DNA from: Sphingomonas populi
GTDB lineage: Bacteria; Pseudomonadota; Alphaproteobacteria; Sphingomonadales; Sphingomonadaceae
Assembly: GCF_004208535.1 (NCBI RefSeq)
Contig: NZ_SGIS01000006.1
Span: 80,342 to 144,341, forward strand
Length of the DNA: 64,000 nucleotides
Direction of reading: 5' to 3'
The notes below the pieces were generated by a model. It was given only the letters and a program-made list of their open reading frames with translations. It was not told the origin of the DNA and ran no database searches. Shown here one piece after another: positions 54,501 to 61,447 of this stretch (positions are counted from its first letter, which is position 1; every line of letters starts with the position of its first letter). The translations under genes were made by a program, and so were the position numbers.

Positions 54501-54777
54501 CTCGATTCTGCTGGTCGATTTCATCCGGCACACGGCAACGCCCGACAAGCCGCTGCGCGATGTGTTGATCGAGGCGGGGACGATCCGGTTCAAGCCGATC
54601 GTCCTGACCGCCGCCGCCGCGATGATCGGCGCTGCCGTGATCCTCACCGACCCGATATTCCAGGGCCTCGCCATTTCGCTCCTCTTCGGTCTCGCCTCCT
54701 CGACCTTGCTGACCGTGCTGGTTATCCCGGCCATCTATGTGGTCCTGCGGGACGACGGGAGACCGGCAAGCAAATGA
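51544..54777 (+). CDS. RND efflux permease (sulfur locus)
   Basis: 1077-aa inner-membrane RND pump, full length, GTG start overlapping the adaptor stop. The N-terminus is TRATITSPLTPLFLLAAIAI, then PREEEPQISVPMVDIQVMAP; TM4 carries the proton-relay aspartates in GILVDDAIVMIENIARH. It belongs to the HAE1-like branch with the EEEPQI signature and lacks the HME heavy-metal signature. Encoded between rhodanese and an ArsR repressor, it may export a toxic thiol, polysulfide or metal-sulfur product; substrate unknown. Confidence 0.92.
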   Translation: MNLGLSGRLTRATITSPLTPLFLLAAIAIGLLALFTIPREEEPQISVPMVDIQVMAPGLSAPDAVQLVGIPLETIVKSVDGVEHVYTQAEDDGVMVTARFLVGSNPEDAATRIDEKLRANWDRIPVGIPDPKVTVRGINDVPAIVLTLSPKPGAAGRYDDQALYALATRLRTEIAKVDNVGLTFLTGGRPEEIRIAPDPGKLSQYGVPLGSVIDAAAQANRSFPAGSVRDGGQAVAVTAGQTLSSAQDVGMLTVRSVAGAPVYLRDVATVTQGPREDQARAWRWARNDGRWSNAPAVSLAIAKRSGANAVVVSEAVLARLESLKGSLIPDGIDVAVTRNYGASANEKANELLYHLALATISIVILIGFAIGWREAGVTAVVIPTTILLTMFASNLMGYTINRVSLFALIFSIGILVDDAIVMIENIARHWAMPDDRTRTEAAIEAVAEVGNPTVIATLTVVAALLPMLFVSGLMGPYMAPIPVNASAAMVFSFFVAVVIAPWLMIRFARKTLAADGADGDHGNGHDASGGKLGRLYARVAHRIIDNRKSARNFLIAVGIATLVACSMFYFKAVTVKLLPFDNKSEVQVVVDMPEGTSLEGTGRVLEDVTRLTRELPEATAMEAYLGTSAPFNFNGLVRHYFLRSRPEMGDVMVTLLPKGDRDRSSHQIALDLRQKLKTLKLPDGASVKVVETPPGPPVLATLLAEIYGPDAQSRRATATELEKIFKSIPYIVDVDNSFGQPRPKLRLIPQRDRIDYYGLSSRDINDSIGALLGSKTVGYAPRGDERTPLPITIALPQSARSWTQTLASTPVAVSQGATGQKLVELGAVVDAQQEQSSPAIFRRDGHFADMVTAELAGDYEAPIYGMLAVDRAIDSYDWAAKGLQKPAIRLAGQPTDEKTTSLLWDGEWEITWVTFRDMGAAFMIALLAIYILVVAQFRSFRLPLVILTPVPLTLVGIVIGHMLFRAPFTATSMIGFIALAGIIVRNSILLVDFIRHTATPDKPLRDVLIEAGTIRFKPIVLTAAAAMIGAAVILTDPIFQGLAISLLFGLASSTLLTVLVIPAIYVVLRDDGRPASK

Positions 54778-54790
54778 CGATGACGGGCCA

Positions 54791-55132
54791 ATGATGACGG
54801 ACGAGGCGGTGGTAATGCTTTGTGAGCGTGCCACCGAGGTTGCTGCGTTCCTTAAAGTCGTCGCTAACGAGCAGCGCTTGCTCCTGCTCTGCCGCCTGCG
54901 CGAAGGCGAGGCATCGGTCGGCGAGTTGGTCGGCTTGTGCGGCCTGTCGCAGTCGAGCGTGTCGCAGCATCTCGCCCGCATGCGCGAGGGCGGCCTGGTC
55001 CAGACCAGGCGCGAGAACACCACGATCTTCTATCGCATCGCCGATATCAGAGTGCAGGCCTTGATGGCTTTCCTGTGTGATCAGTTCGGCGAGCAAGTCA
55101 CCGGCGTGCCCGCTGCAGAGCGCGCACCGTAA
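54791..55132 (+). CDS. ArsR-family regulator, SqrR/BigR-like
   Basis: 113-aa winged-helix repressor (VVANEQRLLLLCRLREGEAS; LSQSSVSQHLARMREGGLVQ). Cys34 in the LLLC segment and Cys96 in AFLC lie about where SqrR/BigR carry the cysteine pair that forms a tetrasulfide bridge on reaction with persulfides; Cys11 and Cys50 are extra. It follows the RND permease by 13 bp and likely controls the sqr/rhodanese divergent promoter. ATG at 54791, second at 54794. Confidence 0.85.
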   Translation: MMTDEAVVMLCERATEVAAFLKVVANEQRLLLLCRLREGEASVGELVGLCGLSQSSVSQHLARMREGGLVQTRRENTTIFYRIADIRVQALMAFLCDQFGEQVTGVPAAERAP

Positions 55133-55155
55133 CCAACAACCGGCCGCCGGGGGAA

Positions 55156-55536
55156 CTAAAGGATCTTGGCGAACATGGCAGCCGATCCCCGTGCCGGCGA
55201 CGCCGCCTTTCGGTCAGCCCGAGCTGCCATTTCGACAGGTGCAGTCCTTGCAAGCGCGGCGAGAAAGGCCGCCGCCGCGATGAACGCATCCGACGCCACA
55301 CTGTAATAGACCTGCTTTGCGGCGCGCCGGGTCTGAACCAATTCAGCCTTGCGCAGCACGCCGAGCTGCTGCGACAGCCCCGGTTGGCCGACGCCGGTCA
55401 AAGCCTCGATTTCGCCGACCGACGTCTCGCCTTGCGCGAGCAGGGTGGCGATCAGCCGGAGGCGGGTATCATGGCCCAAGGTGCGCATCACTTCGGCGAG
55501 CGCTTCGAGATCCGGGGCGGGCAAAGTGTCAGCCAT
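55156..55536 (-). CDS. ArsR-family regulator without cysteines
   Basis: 126-aa winged-helix protein (VMRTLGHDTRLRLIATLLAQ; VGQPGLSQQLGVLRKAELVQ) with an Ala-rich C-terminal tail. It contains no cysteine at all, so it cannot sense by thiol chemistry like typical ArsR or SqrR proteins. It lies 3 bp after the 1-Cys peroxiredoxin gene and is presumably co-transcribed with it and autoregulated via the dyad at 56243. Confidence 0.85.
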   Translation of the reverse strand: MADTLPAPDLEALAEVMRTLGHDTRLRLIATLLAQGETSVGEIEALTGVGQPGLSQQLGVLRKAELVQTRRAAKQVYYSVASDAFIAAAAFLAALARTAPVEMAARADRKAASPARGSAAMFAKIL

Positions 55537-55539
55537 CGC

Positions 55540-56223
55540 CTACCCTTTCTGCGGCTGCGGCTTGCTGCGGTAAAACCACAGCGGGTCATCCGCCACGGCC
55601 AGCAGAGCAGCCTGGTCCAGGTGGGGCGGCAACAGCACCGCGTCGCCGGGATGCCAGCCTTCCGGGGTCACGACATGATCGGCATCGACAATCTGCAGGG
55701 CGGCCAATACCCGGAGCATCTCATCGACCGAGCGTCCGATCGTCGCGGGATAGCAGATCATCGCGCGGATGATCCCGTCGGGATCGATGAAATAGGTCGA
55801 TCGCATTGTGGCGGCGTCGGGCGAGCGATCCGAAATCATGCCGTAGGCCCGTCCGATGATCAGCGATGGATCCTCGACAATCGGGAAGCTCACCGTGACG
55901 CCGAACCCGTCGCGGATCGCGCGGATCCAGCCCAGATGCGAATAGAGACTGTCAACCGAGACCGCGAGCAGCGCGCAGTCGAGCGCCTCAAATCGGTCGG
56001 CCGCCTTTGACAGGACGACGAACTCACTGGTGCACACGGGGGTGAAATCGGCAGGATGCGAGAACAGGATCAACCATCGGCCGCGAAAGTCGGAGAGGTT
56101 GACCACCCCCATCGTCGTTCGCGCCTGGAAATTGGGGGCCGGATCGCCGATCTGCAGACACTGTGCGGTGCCGCCCGTATCGGCCGATGTTTCGTCCATT
56201 TCGGAAAATTCCGTCTCACGCAT
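55540..56223 (-). CDS. 1-Cys peroxiredoxin (Prx6/AhpC-TSA)
   Basis: 227-aa peroxiredoxin with peroxidatic Cys64 in HPADFTPVCTSEF and the long Prx6-type C-terminal dimerisation arm (TPEGWHPGDAVLLPP). It reduces H2O2 or organic hydroperoxides using an external thiol, perhaps the divergently encoded thioredoxin. An N-terminal extension (Cys22) precedes the core. ATG at 56223; an inner ATG at 56199 is possible. Confidence 0.9.
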   Translation of the reverse strand: MRETEFSEMDETSADTGGTAQCLQIGDPAPNFQARTTMGVVNLSDFRGRWLILFSHPADFTPVCTSEFVVLSKAADRFEALDCALLAVSVDSLYSHLGWIRAIRDGFGVTVSFPIVEDPSLIIGRAYGMISDRSPDAATMRSTYFIDPDGIIRAMICYPATIGRSVDEMLRVLAALQIVDADHVVTPEGWHPGDAVLLPPHLDQAALLAVADDPLWFYRSKPQPQKG

Positions 56224-56242
56224 CTTGGCGTTATTCCCTACA

Positions 56243-56265
56243 CGATTACATTACAGATGTAAGCG
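56243..56265. promoter_or_regulatory. Operator between peroxiredoxin and thioredoxin genes
   Basis: CGATTACAT-N5-ATGTAAGCG, 9-bp arms with 8 matching pairs (core TTACAT/ATGTAA perfect), in the divergent region 20 bp from the peroxiredoxin start. An ArsR-type operator by form; it shares the word CGATTACA with the sqr operator region. Confidence 0.55.
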
Positions 56266-56349
56266 AGAAATTGAGGATCGGATCGTGGGAATGACATCGG
56301 GCCTTCCCTTGGACACGGGCAAGGTAGATCAATTACAGGGAATTGCGTG

Positions 56350-56805
56350 ATGAATGCAGCGTCGGCTGATCCTGCCGTCATCATCTGCCCCTCCTGCGCG
56401 ACGGCAAATCGTGTTCCCACCGCCCGCATCTCGGAAAGCCCGAAATGCGGGCGCTGCAGCCAGGTGCTGTTTAAAGGTGTGCCGGTTGCCGTAAACAGTC
56501 AGGCATTCGATCGCCATGTGATGGCCGGTTCGCTACCCGTCCTCGTCGATTTCTGGGCAAGCTGGTGCGGGCCATGCAAGGCGATGGCTCCGGCCTTTAC
56601 CGCTGCGGCGAAGAGTCTCGAGGCGAAAGTGCGTTTGCTGAAGGTCGACACCGAAGCAGAACAGGCCATTGCCGCCCGGTTCTCGATTCGGTCGATTCCA
56701 ACGCTCATCATGTTTTCAGGCGGACGCGAGATCGCGCGCAGTGCTGGCGCCATGGACCAACGCGCCATCACCAGTTGGGTCAACCAGCACCTGCCTCCTG
56801 GCTAA
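56350..56805 (+). CDS. trxC: Thioredoxin-2 (TrxC-type)
   Basis: 151-aa thioredoxin with an N-terminal zinc ribbon (CPSC at 14-17, CGRC at 34-37) and the thioredoxin fold with active site WCGPC (Cys74, Cys77) and the cis-Pro in SIRSIPTLIMF. TrxC-type proteins are oxidative-stress thioredoxins. Divergent from the 1-Cys peroxiredoxin, which it may recycle. ATG at 56350 directly after a GTG alternative. Confidence 0.93.
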   Translation: MNAASADPAVIICPSCATANRVPTARISESPKCGRCSQVLFKGVPVAVNSQAFDRHVMAGSLPVLVDFWASWCGPCKAMAPAFTAAAKSLEAKVRLLKVDTEAEQAIAARFSIRSIPTLIMFSGGREIARSAGAMDQRAITSWVNQHLPPG

Positions 56806-57671
56806 TCTTCCGACGGTTGATTGCTGTGGGGAGCACCGTCATGGGCGAGCTGTGCGAGCGCGGGGACGCCCACCGGCGGCGTGGCTTGCCAGGGTACGAA
56901 GAACAGTCGCTTCGCCATAAATCCGCGTATGCGATCGACCTGTTTCAGCTCGCCGCTGAGCCGCTGGCGCAGCAGTGGATCGCTCGAGCCAGCCGCCAGC
57001 AGGCTTTTGTTGATGATCCAGGCAAAAGGCTCGATTTGCGCGCGCCGCAAATCGTCCTGCAATGCGCTTGCCTGCGAGACAGGTGTGGTCTCGGCAAGGG
57101 TAACCAGCAGAATATGCGTATAGTCGGGATCCTGGAGCCGCATCAGCGGCGTGGTGATGCGGCCCGCAAGGTCGTGCAAAGTCGATTGCCGTGTCATTTG
57201 GCGGTGATAGGCGCCGGTCGCATCCATGAGCAGAAGGCTGTGACCGGTGGGGGCCGTGTCCAGCACGACAAACGCGCTGCGCGCCTCGGCGACGATATGC
57301 GAGAAGGCATGGAAGACGGCGACTTCCTCCGTGCAAGGCGATGCCAAGTCCTCGCGCAGCAGGGCCTGGCCCTGCGCATCGAGCGTGCCGCCCTTCTGCT
57401 CCATGATCTTGGCGATGTACCGCTCGGTTTCCGCTTTGGGGTCAATTCGGTCGACGTGAAGGCCGGCGACATTCCCGGTCATCGTCATTGCCAGGTGGGC
57501 GGCCGGGTCAGTGGTACTGAGATGCACGCCATGGCCGCGCGCGACGAGCCCCAGCGCTATGGCGGCGGCGATGGTGGTCTTGCCCACACCGCCTTTTCCC
57601 GTGAAGAACAGAAATCGAGTGGGCTGAACCAGAAACCGTGGAGGATTGGCCGGCGAACTTTCGCTCATCAT
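56802..57671 (-). CDS. Half-size ArsA-type ATPase (matches the A2 half)
   Basis: 289-aa soluble P-loop ATPase: GKGGVGKTT at 25-33, STTDPAAHLAMT, SPCTEEVAVF (single Cys113), VLDTAPTGHSLLL and LLVTLAETTPV. The sequence follows the C-terminal (A2) half of bacterial two-domain ArsA, which is about 580 aa. The A1 half is absent, as are arsB, arsC and arsD. A good RBS (AAAGGGATC) suggests a real start. It could be a GET3-like homodimer or arsenite-pump component. Its 3' end overlaps the thioredoxin stop by 4 bp. Confidence 0.8.
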   Translation of the reverse strand: MMSESSPANPPRFLVQPTRFLFFTGKGGVGKTTIAAAIALGLVARGHGVHLSTTDPAAHLAMTMTGNVAGLHVDRIDPKAETERYIAKIMEQKGGTLDAQGQALLREDLASPCTEEVAVFHAFSHIVAEARSAFVVLDTAPTGHSLLLMDATGAYHRQMTRQSTLHDLAGRITTPLMRLQDPDYTHILLVTLAETTPVSQASALQDDLRRAQIEPFAWIINKSLLAAGSSDPLLRQRLSGELKQVDRIRGFMAKRLFFVPWQATPPVGVPALAQLAHDGAPHSNQPSED

Positions 57672-57965
57672 ATGACCAGATCCCTTTCAATGAGAGCGGT
57701 CGCTCCGCCGAACAGCAATCGCTATTGGTGAGACGTCTCGTGAATGCCCGTATTAGAGCACACCGCTGAGCGGGATAGGCTCACTTAGAAGCCATGGTGA
57801 TGCGTAGATTCCCGGAGAATCTAAAATGGCACGCCCGCCCGCCACGCGGCTCGTCGCAGAAATTTATCGGGTGGCCGCAGCGGTTCGCAGAAATCCGACG
57901 CCAAGACCCGGACGGAAACCCGGACCGAGTGGGTTTTATGAAAATTATGCAATAAAACCAATGTG

Positions 57966-57981
57966 TTTTGGCGGAGACGGA
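57966..57981. repeat. Right attachment-site repeat within tRNA-Ser 3' end
   Basis: TTTTGGCGGAGACGGA, identical to 29196-29211 and in the same orientation, spacing 28,770 bp. It covers the encoded CCA and 3' acceptor strand of tRNA-Ser. The island side (57932-57959) holds an AT-rich dyad GGTTTTAT/ATAAAACC, which may be a weak tRNA terminator or an integrase arm site. Confidence 0.7.
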
Positions 57982-58058
57982 GGGATTCGAACCCTCGATA
58001 CGGTTTCCCGTATGACGCTTTAGCAAAGCGTTGGTTTCAGCCACTCACCCACGTCTCC
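57969..58058 (-). tRNA. tRNA-Ser(GCU)
   Basis: 90-nt class II tRNA, minus strand. Acceptor GGAGACG pairs with CGTCTCC, then discriminator G and encoded CCA. The anticodon stem ACGCT/AGCGT encloses loop TTGCTAA with anticodon GCT. The long variable arm (ATACGG/CCGTAT hairpin) identifies serine. The T-arm is GAGGG-TTCGAAT-CCCTC. It reads AGC and AGU codons. Confidence 0.97.
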
Positions 58059-58217
58059 GGCGCACGGCAGAGCGGGGCTATAGCGGCGGTTTCGCGAAGG
58101 ATCAACCGCATGTATCGCGCCCGCTCGGCGTGAATTCGACTCGGCCTGCCGCTTGGTTCATTGCGGATAAAGCATTCGGGGCGCTACGTTCCGCGACCAA
58201 ATTCGGGGGAGTGCGCG

Positions 58218-59078
58218 ATGCGCGGACGGATAGTACGATGTGCGATGGCTGCAGGCGCGCTGGCGATGCTCGCCACGCCGCTGGTCGCGCCGGGGCTCGC
58301 GCAGGTGCGAACGGTCGATCCCAACGAGGCGATCGACAGCGATCTGCGCTCGCCTTCGACGCCCACAATGGCGCAGCCCAGCGGCCCGCCGCGTGCCCAG
58401 GCGTCCGCCGCCCCGCGCTATCCCGATGCGCCGGTGCCGGCGGAGGCCGATCCGCAGGTCTCGGGCTCGAACTCGGGCGCACGCTATGATCCGCCGGGCC
58501 AGGCACCACAGGGTTCGCCCGCGCCGCCACCCGCACCCGCGCAGGGCGGCTTCGACACGCGCGAGCAGGCCGAGGCAGCCGCCAGCCGGGGCGGTGACAC
58601 GTTCACGCCCGGGGAATTGCTCAGCGCGGCCGAGGGCACGTTCGGCAAGGGTGCCGCCGGCCTGTCGGGCATTCTCGAACGCACGCTCAAGGAACAGGGC
58701 CGGCCCAACGCCTATATCGCCGGCAGTGAGGCATCGGCCGCGATCGTGCTGGGCTTGCGCTACGGCAAGGGCACGATGTTCCACAAGGTCGAGGGACAGC
58801 AGCCGGTGTACTGGACCGGCCCGTCGGTCGGGTTCGATCTCGGCGGCGACGCCAACAAGGTGTTCGTGCTGGTCTACAACCTCTACGATAGCGAGGATCT
58901 GTATCACCGCTTCCCCGCCGCCGAGGGCCGGGTCTATTTCGTCGGCGGGTTCGCCGCCACCTATCTGCGCTGGGGCAAGGTGGTGCTGATTCCGATCCGC
59001 CTCGGCGTCGGCTGGCGGCAGGGCGTCAACCTTGGCTATATGAAGTTCGGCCATAAACAGAACTGGTTCCCGCTATAA
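58218..59078 (+). CDS. eipA: EipA family envelope protein (DUF1134)
   Basis: 286-aa exported protein: signal peptide (AMAAGALAMLATPLVAPGLA), a long Pro/Ala/Gly/Gln-rich linker (about residues 35-130) and a C-terminal DUF1134 beta-barrel domain (IVLGLRYGKGTMFHKVEGQQ; GFDLGGDANKVFVLVYNLYD). EipA of Brucella and Caulobacter supports cell-envelope integrity. GGGGGAG precedes the ATG at 58218. Close to the next gene (DoxX-like). Confidence 0.88.
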   Translation: MRGRIVRCAMAAGALAMLATPLVAPGLAQVRTVDPNEAIDSDLRSPSTPTMAQPSGPPRAQASAAPRYPDAPVPAEADPQVSGSNSGARYDPPGQAPQGSPAPPPAPAQGGFDTREQAEAAASRGGDTFTPGELLSAAEGTFGKGAAGLSGILERTLKEQGRPNAYIAGSEASAAIVLGLRYGKGTMFHKVEGQQPVYWTGPSVGFDLGGDANKVFVLVYNLYDSEDLYHRFPAAEGRVYFVGGFAATYLRWGKVVLIPIRLGVGWRQGVNLGYMKFGHKQNWFPL

Positions 59079-59131
59079 ACAGCGCGCCGCTTTCGCGCCG
59101 GGCGGAGCGCTGGCGGACCGGGCTGCGCTGG

Positions 59132-59524
59132 GTGCTGGCGGCGGCCTATCTGCTGGCGGGGGTGCTGCACCTGCGCTCACCCGAACCGTTCCTGGCGATC
59201 ACGCCCGATTGGGTGCCCAACCCGCGTGCCGTGATCGCCGCGACGGGCGTGTGCGAGATCGCCGGCGCGATCGGGCTGTTGGTGCCGCGCCTGCGCCGGC
59301 TCGCAGGGGTGATGCTCGCGCTCTACGCGCTGTGCGTGTTCCCCGCCAATGTGAAGCATGCGATCGACTATATCATGTTCGGGCGCGGCGGGCTGACGCT
59401 CTGGTATCACGTCCCGCGCCTGCTGTTTCAGCCGGTGATCATATGGTGGGCGCTGTTCGCGGGCGGCGCGATCGACTGGCCGCTGCGCCGCCACAGCTAT
59501 CCGCGCACCTCGCCCTTGCGGTGA
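59132..59524 (+). CDS. DoxX-family membrane protein
   Basis: 130-aa protein with four helices (VLAAAYLLAGVLHL; VCEIAGAIGLLVP; MLALYALCVFPANVKHAIDY; LFQPVIIWWALFAGG), matching small DoxX-like proteins. GTG at 59132 is the only canonical start after the eipA stop; family N-termini may begin slightly upstream (RWRTGLRW is in frame without a start). Function unknown. Confidence 0.75.
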   Translation: MLAAAYLLAGVLHLRSPEPFLAITPDWVPNPRAVIAATGVCEIAGAIGLLVPRLRRLAGVMLALYALCVFPANVKHAIDYIMFGRGGLTLWYHVPRLLFQPVIIWWALFAGGAIDWPLRRHSYPRTSPLR

Positions 59525-59628
59525 ACGCCCGCGCCGGAGCGCGCTGGCGCTTCGCCGCATTAAACATGGACCGGCGCGCCCACGCACATTAGGGATGCGC
59601 GCTTTGTTGCGGCAATGTGGGACGGACC

Positions 59629-60918
59629 TTGGCGAACGTAGCGGTAATCGGCGCCCAGTGGGGCGATGAGGGCAAGGGCAAGATCGTCGACTGGCTGGCC
59701 GAGCGGGCCGATGTCGTCGTGCGCTTTCAGGGCGGGCACAATGCCGGCCACACGCTCGTCGTCGGCGAGGCGGTGTACAAATTGTCGCTGCTCCCGTCGG
59801 GCATCGTGCGCGGCACGCCATCGGTGATCGGCAACGGCGTGGTGCTCGATCCGTGGGCGCTCAAGGCCGAGGTCGAGAAATTGCGTGGGCAGGGCGTGGC
59901 GATCTCGCCCGAGACGCTGATGGTCGCCGATACCTGCGCGCTGATCCTGCCGCTGCACCGCGATCTCGACGGGCTTCGCGAGGATGCCAGCGGCGCCGGC
60001 AAGATCGGCACCACGCGGCGCGGCATCGGCCCGGCCTATGAAGACAAGGTCGGCCGTCGCGCGATCCGCGTGTGCGATCTCGCACATCTCGACGATCTCG
60101 GTCCGCAGCTCGACCGGCTCACCGCGCACCACGACGCGCTGCGCGCCGGTTTCGGTGAAGCGCCGATCGACCGCGACGCGCTGCTCGCCGAACTGCGCGA
60201 GATCGCCGGGTTCGTGCTGCCGTTCGCACGCCCGGCATGGCGCGATCTCAACGCCGCGCGCGAGCGTGGCCGCCGCATCCTGTTCGAAGGCGCGCAGGGC
60301 GTGCTGCTTGATGTCGATCACGGCACCTATCCGTTCGTGACCTCGTCGAACACGATCGCCGGCACGGCAGCGGGCGGATCGGGCCTCGGGCCGAGCGCGG
60401 TCGGCTTCGTGCTGGGTATCGCCAAGGCCTATACCACGCGAGTCGGCTCCGGCCCGTTCCCGACCGAGCTGAACGACGAGACCGGCGAGCTGATCGGCCA
60501 GCGCGGCCACGAGTTCGGCACCGTCACCGGGCGCAAGCGCCGTTGCGGCTGGTTCGATGCGGTGCTGCTGCGCCAGTCGGCTGCGGTCGGCGGCATCACC
60601 GGCATCGCGCTGACCAAGATCGACGTGCTCGACGGATTCGCCGAGATCAAGATCTGCACCGGCTACAAGCTGGGTGACACGACGCTCGATTATTTCCCGG
60701 CGCATGCCGCCGATCAGGCCCGCGTCGAGCCGATCTACGAGACGATGCCCGGCTGGAACGAGACGACCGCAGGCGCGCGCAGTTGGGCGGAACTGCCCGC
60801 TCAGGCGATCAAATACATTCGCCGCATCGAGGAACTGATCCGCTGCCCGGTCGCGCTGGTTTCCACCAGCCCCGAGCGCGAGGACACCATCCTCGTGCGC
60901 GATCCGTTCGCGGACTGA
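59629..60918 (+). CDS. purA: Adenylosuccinate synthetase
   Basis: Converts IMP, aspartate and GTP to adenylosuccinate in AMP synthesis; cytosolic. About 429 aa. The GTP-binding N-terminus [20 protein letters not shown], the switch loop [38 protein letters not shown] and [15 protein letters not shown] are all family signatures. TTG at 59629 gives the usual MANV start; GTG at 59617 would add four residues (MGRT). Confidence 0.96.
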   Translation: MANVAVIGAQWGDEGKGKIVDWLAERADVVVRFQGGHNAGHTLVVGEAVYKLSLLPSGIVRGTPSVIGNGVVLDPWALKAEVEKLRGQGVAISPETLMVADTCALILPLHRDLDGLREDASGAGKIGTTRRGIGPAYEDKVGRRAIRVCDLAHLDDLGPQLDRLTAHHDALRAGFGEAPIDRDALLAELREIAGFVLPFARPAWRDLNAARERGRRILFEGAQGVLLDVDHGTYPFVTSSNTIAGTAAGGSGLGPSAVGFVLGIAKAYTTRVGSGPFPTELNDETGELIGQRGHEFGTVTGRKRRCGWFDAVLLRQSAAVGGITGIALTKIDVLDGFAEIKICTGYKLGDTTLDYFPAHAADQARVEPIYETMPGWNETTAGARSWAELPAQAIKYIRRIEELIRCPVALVSTSPEREDTILVRDPFAD

Positions 60919-60967
60919 TCACGCACCAAACGTAGACAGCGATAATCCAACGCGTTCGCACGGAGAT

Positions 60968-61016
60968 TGTCGAAGTGCGTGCCCCAAGCGAGCCGCTTGC
61001 GACACGTCCTTCGACA
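60968..61016. repeat. REP-like hairpin repeat
   Basis: Inverted arms TGTCGAAGTGCGTG and CACGTCCTTCGACA (12 of 14 pairs) are separated by 21 nt, followed by CAGGCTCAGGACGAACGG. This TTCGACA...CTCAGG word is common between genes in sphingomonads. It lies between convergent purA and the small exported protein and may also terminate transcription. Confidence 0.6.
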
Positions 61017-61047
61017 GGCTCAGGACGAACGGGGAAGGGTATTTCGC

Positions 61048-61353
61048 TTAGCGCCGCTTCTTCCTGGCCGGCGTTCCATCAGGCGCGCTATCGGCGGGTG
61101 ACGGCGTGCTCGGCGTCGCCGTTGCGGTAGGGCGGGTGGCGTCGGTCGGCGCCGTGCTTGTCGTATCGGTGGGCGCAGGCGTGGTCGGCATCGTGCCGGA
61201 CGGCGTCGGCGGGTTGGCCGGAACAGTCGGCGCGGTGGTGGTCGTGGCCGGCGCGGGGTAACCGTTGGGTGAGGTCTGGCCGGTGCCGGTCTGCGCCAGC
61301 GCAGCGGTCGACAGGCCGAAGGCCGTCGCCGCGAAGATCATGCTCTTTCGCAT
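61048..61353 (-). CDS. Small exported Pro/Thr/Ala-rich protein
   Basis: 101 aa: signal peptide (MRKSMIFAATAFGLSTAALA), then a low-complexity Pro/Thr/Ala/Ser stretch with repeated TAPT/TPAPTDTT-like units and a basic end (ARKKRR). Strong GGAGAG RBS before 61353; upstream in-frame ORF to 61593 is antisense to aroC. Possibly a secreted or envelope spacer protein; function unknown. Confidence 0.65.
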   Translation of the reverse strand: MRKSMIFAATAFGLSTAALAQTGTGQTSPNGYPAPATTTTAPTVPANPPTPSGTMPTTPAPTDTTSTAPTDATRPTATATPSTPSPADSAPDGTPARKKRR

Positions 61354-61447
61354 CGCTCTCTCCATATTTGCCCGGCTGTCCCGGGTATGGAGATAAAACG
61401 TCCGACTATCGCTTTCGAGACTCACCCCGCCGTCTGATTCGGTCGGT

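Noticed and set aside
53509-55023. 504-aa minus-strand ORF
   Set aside because: Antisense to the RND permease and ArsR; composition typical of a shadow frame.
29427-57671. Insertion sequences or an integrase inside the island
   Set aside because: No DDE transposase, tyrosine or serine recombinase signature was recognised in any frame; the mobile origin rests on the repeat and gene content only.
57781-58044. 87-aa minus ORF and 65-aa plus ORF over the tRNA
   Set aside because: They translate through tRNA-Ser and its flanks; the RNA gene explains the sequence.
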